NCBI RefSeq assembly: GCF_018373095.1
Contig: NZ_JAHAHT010000020.1
Coordinates: 1 to 23,268 of the forward strand
Direction: 5' to 3'
Length of the DNA stretch: 23,268 bases
Source of the DNA: Haemophilus parahaemolyticus
GTDB taxonomy: Bacteria; Pseudomonadota; Gammaproteobacteria; Enterobacterales; Pasteurellaceae
Shown: positions 22,063 through 23,268 of the stretch, in pieces
How positions within the stretch are numbered: position 1 is the stretch's first letter
Layout: each line of letters starts with the position of its first letter
Made by a program: the position numbers and the translations under genes
Notes under the pieces: generated by a model
The model's database searches: none
Seen by the model: only the letters and a program-made list of their open reading frames with translations
Told to the model about the DNA's origin: nothing

Positions 22063-23082
22063 TTACCTCTTTAAGTAATGTTTCAGTTTAAAACAAATTT
22101 CTTTATAGGGGGCTTTTATATATGTATAAGATAAATTCCCAATAAATGCTTGATCAAATACTGATATAACATATATAAATAGTGGTATATATGAATATTT
22201 GTAAAATTTATATCTTTTAACAAAAATATTTTCAGCACTTATAGGTCTTAAGTTTCTTTTTGAAGAACATATTTCAATAAAACAATTGTAATATAATTCA
22301 TCTTTTACTTCCTTATAATCCCCCGCTGCAAAAAAGAAACCCTTAATATCATTATAAGTATTAATATCAAACTCTCTATTTAATAAAGGTAAGACACTGT
22401 CAATATTACGTATCTCACCTCTAAAGAAAGAACAAACAAAGTCAAACTCTAATGATTCTATATCCATATGCTCTAAAAAATGAAATTCATTTACATATCT
22501 TATATATCCATCATATGTTTTATCTCTACCACATAAATGATAAGCTAAAATGATTAAGATTTTTCTTGATAAAAAACTTCTAAGCAATGATGAATATTCA
22601 TTATCAATATTTAAATGCCTATTTTTATATATAAACTTTAACACTCTATATAGGTTCAAAAAATAAACATTTATTTCAGAGTAATAAATCTCGTATTTCG
22701 TTTCAAATTCCATTCTAACCTGATTAAAATTAAGCTGACCTTTCATTATTCTTGTATATAAAAAATTGACTAGATTAGTTTCCTTATCTTCAATAATAAT
22801 ATTTTTGCTTTCTAATAGATGTAGTTTTTCATTATGTTGCTCCAACATCATAAAAAAAGTCTTTTCAAAGTCTTGTTTATTTTGTTCTTTATCTCTCTGA
22901 TAATTCTGATAAATAACAACTAAAAATGCTAATGCAGCAAATATTCCTCCAGCATAGCTGCCAAAATTAGCCCAATCACTTCCATTATTCGAAATTCCTA
23001 ATCGACCAGCAAAATACCAATATGCCCCAAAAGCAAGAATAGTAAGAAAAATTGCAAATCCAGTTAATAATTTATTAAACAT
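22063..23082 (-). CDS. Membrane protein resembling putative AbiC-type phage abortive infection family, inserted in his operon
   Basis: This encodes a 339-residue protein. Two N-terminal membrane helices (residues ~7-27 and ~40-62) are separated by a short loop GRLGISNNGSDWANFGSYAGG. A charged linker follows (YQRDKEQNKQDFEKTFF), then the MMLEQHNEKL segment and a long helical cytoplasmic domain. This plan, with a helix pair then an F-x-x-LL/ML-x-x-HN motif, is what I associate with the putAbiC domain (Lactococcus AbiC-like). The assignment is from memory of the pattern and not from a search. An AAGGA site precedes the ATG by six bases. Base composition is extremely AT-rich (12 G+C of 60 in 22201-22260) against GC-rich hisH on one side. 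No transposase, att-like repeat or own promoter is evident. Expression should come from the his promoter. Confidence 0.75.
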   Translation of the reverse strand: MFNKLLTGFAIFLTILAFGAYWYFAGRLGISNNGSDWANFGSYAGGIFAALAFLVVIYQNYQRDKEQNKQDFEKTFFMMLEQHNEKLHLLESKNIIIEDKETNLVNFLYTRIMKGQLNFNQVRMEFETKYEIYYSEINVYFLNLYRVLKFIYKNRHLNIDNEYSSLLRSFLSRKILIILAYHLCGRDKTYDGYIRYVNEFHFLEHMDIESLEFDFVCSFFRGEIRNIDSVLPLLNREFDINTYNDIKGFFFAAGDYKEVKDELYYNCFIEICSSKRNLRPISAENIFVKRYKFYKYSYIPLFIYVISVFDQAFIGNLSYTYIKAPYKEICFKLKHYLKR

Positions 23083-23169
23083 ATAAATCCTTAAGTTATA
23101 GCGTTTACATAGGTATTTACCATGAACTAACGTTTAGGCAAGCTCAGCAACCGTTCACAGCAACTGTTA

Positions 23170-23268
23170 TTATAATACACCCTTACTACTCGGCAATTCA
23201 TTCCCTTCAATCCTCATCGCCTGTCTCAACGTCCGTCCAAACACCTTAAACAAACTCTCAATTTTGTG
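23170..23268 (-). CDS. hisB: HisB C-terminus (imidazoleglycerol-phosphate dehydratase / histidinol-phosphatase), cut by window edge
   Basis: The last 32 codons and stop of a minus-strand frame read HKIESLFKVFGRTLRQAM then GNELPSSKGVL. This is the conserved end of the dehydratase domain of HisB, including the His/Glu metal-site region (HKIESLFK) and the typical SSKGVL terminus. The rest lies beyond the window. The ~90 bases between its stop and the AbiC-like gene hold no other feature I can support. Confidence 0.95.
   Translation of the reverse strand, partial: HKIESLFKVFGRTLRQAMRIEGNELPSSKGVL

Noticed and set aside
22063..23082. Insertion sequence or prophage fragment within the his operon
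   Set aside because: No transposase, integrase, terminal inverted repeat or target-site duplication could be seen around either insert.
1..23268. tRNA or rRNA genes
   Set aside because: No cloverleaf-forming or rRNA-like segment noticed on either strand; the gaps are short and explained above.

Overview
The window looks like chromosome of a Pasteurellaceae bacterium (gamma-proteobacteria). The main reason is DNA uptake signal sequences of the ACAAGCGGT type scattered through it. That core is typical of the Actinobacillus pleuropneumoniae / Mannheimia / Bibersteinia side of the family. The gene content fits too: the order seqA-menE-mscK-aroC matches my recollection of Haemophilus influenzae. 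Every supportable gene lies on the minus strand, so transcription runs from high to low coordinates.

Reading with transcription, positions 23268 to 18675 hold the distal half of a histidine operon: the 3' end of hisB, then hisH, hisA, hisF and hisIE, closed by a strong intrinsic terminator. Two AT-rich genes sit inside it in the same orientation. One encodes a 339-residue membrane protein resembling the putative AbiC-type phage abortive infection family, between hisB and hisH. The other encodes an unrecognised 116-residue protein, between hisF and hisIE. Both have good ribosome binding sites and are tightly spaced to the following his gene, so they look like cargo carried on a housekeeping transcript. 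The his genes sampled are clearly GC-richer than the rest, and the only perfect AAGTGCGGT-type uptake signal in the window lies beside hisF.

Positions 18660 to 14438 hold an anaerobic respiration unit: a NapC/TorY-type pentaheme cytochrome c and a Tat-exported molybdoenzyme of the TorZ/BisC/MtsZ family, with a likely FNR-activated promoter upstream and a terminator downstream. The spacer between his and tor contains an apparent decayed open frame.

Positions 14402 to 4508 form one probable transcript: seqA (replication sequestration), menE (menaquinone synthesis), two tandem full-length MscK-type mechanosensitive channels, and aroC (chorismate synthase). A terminator-like hairpin lies inside the 5' part of menE.

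Positions 4456 to 1110 hold a phase-variable OafA-type acyltransferase whose start region contains 18 perfect copies of a tetranucleotide, then yaaA (peroxide stress) and a small lipoprotein gene coupled to it. The window ends inside lepA (elongation factor 4), which has its own promoter.
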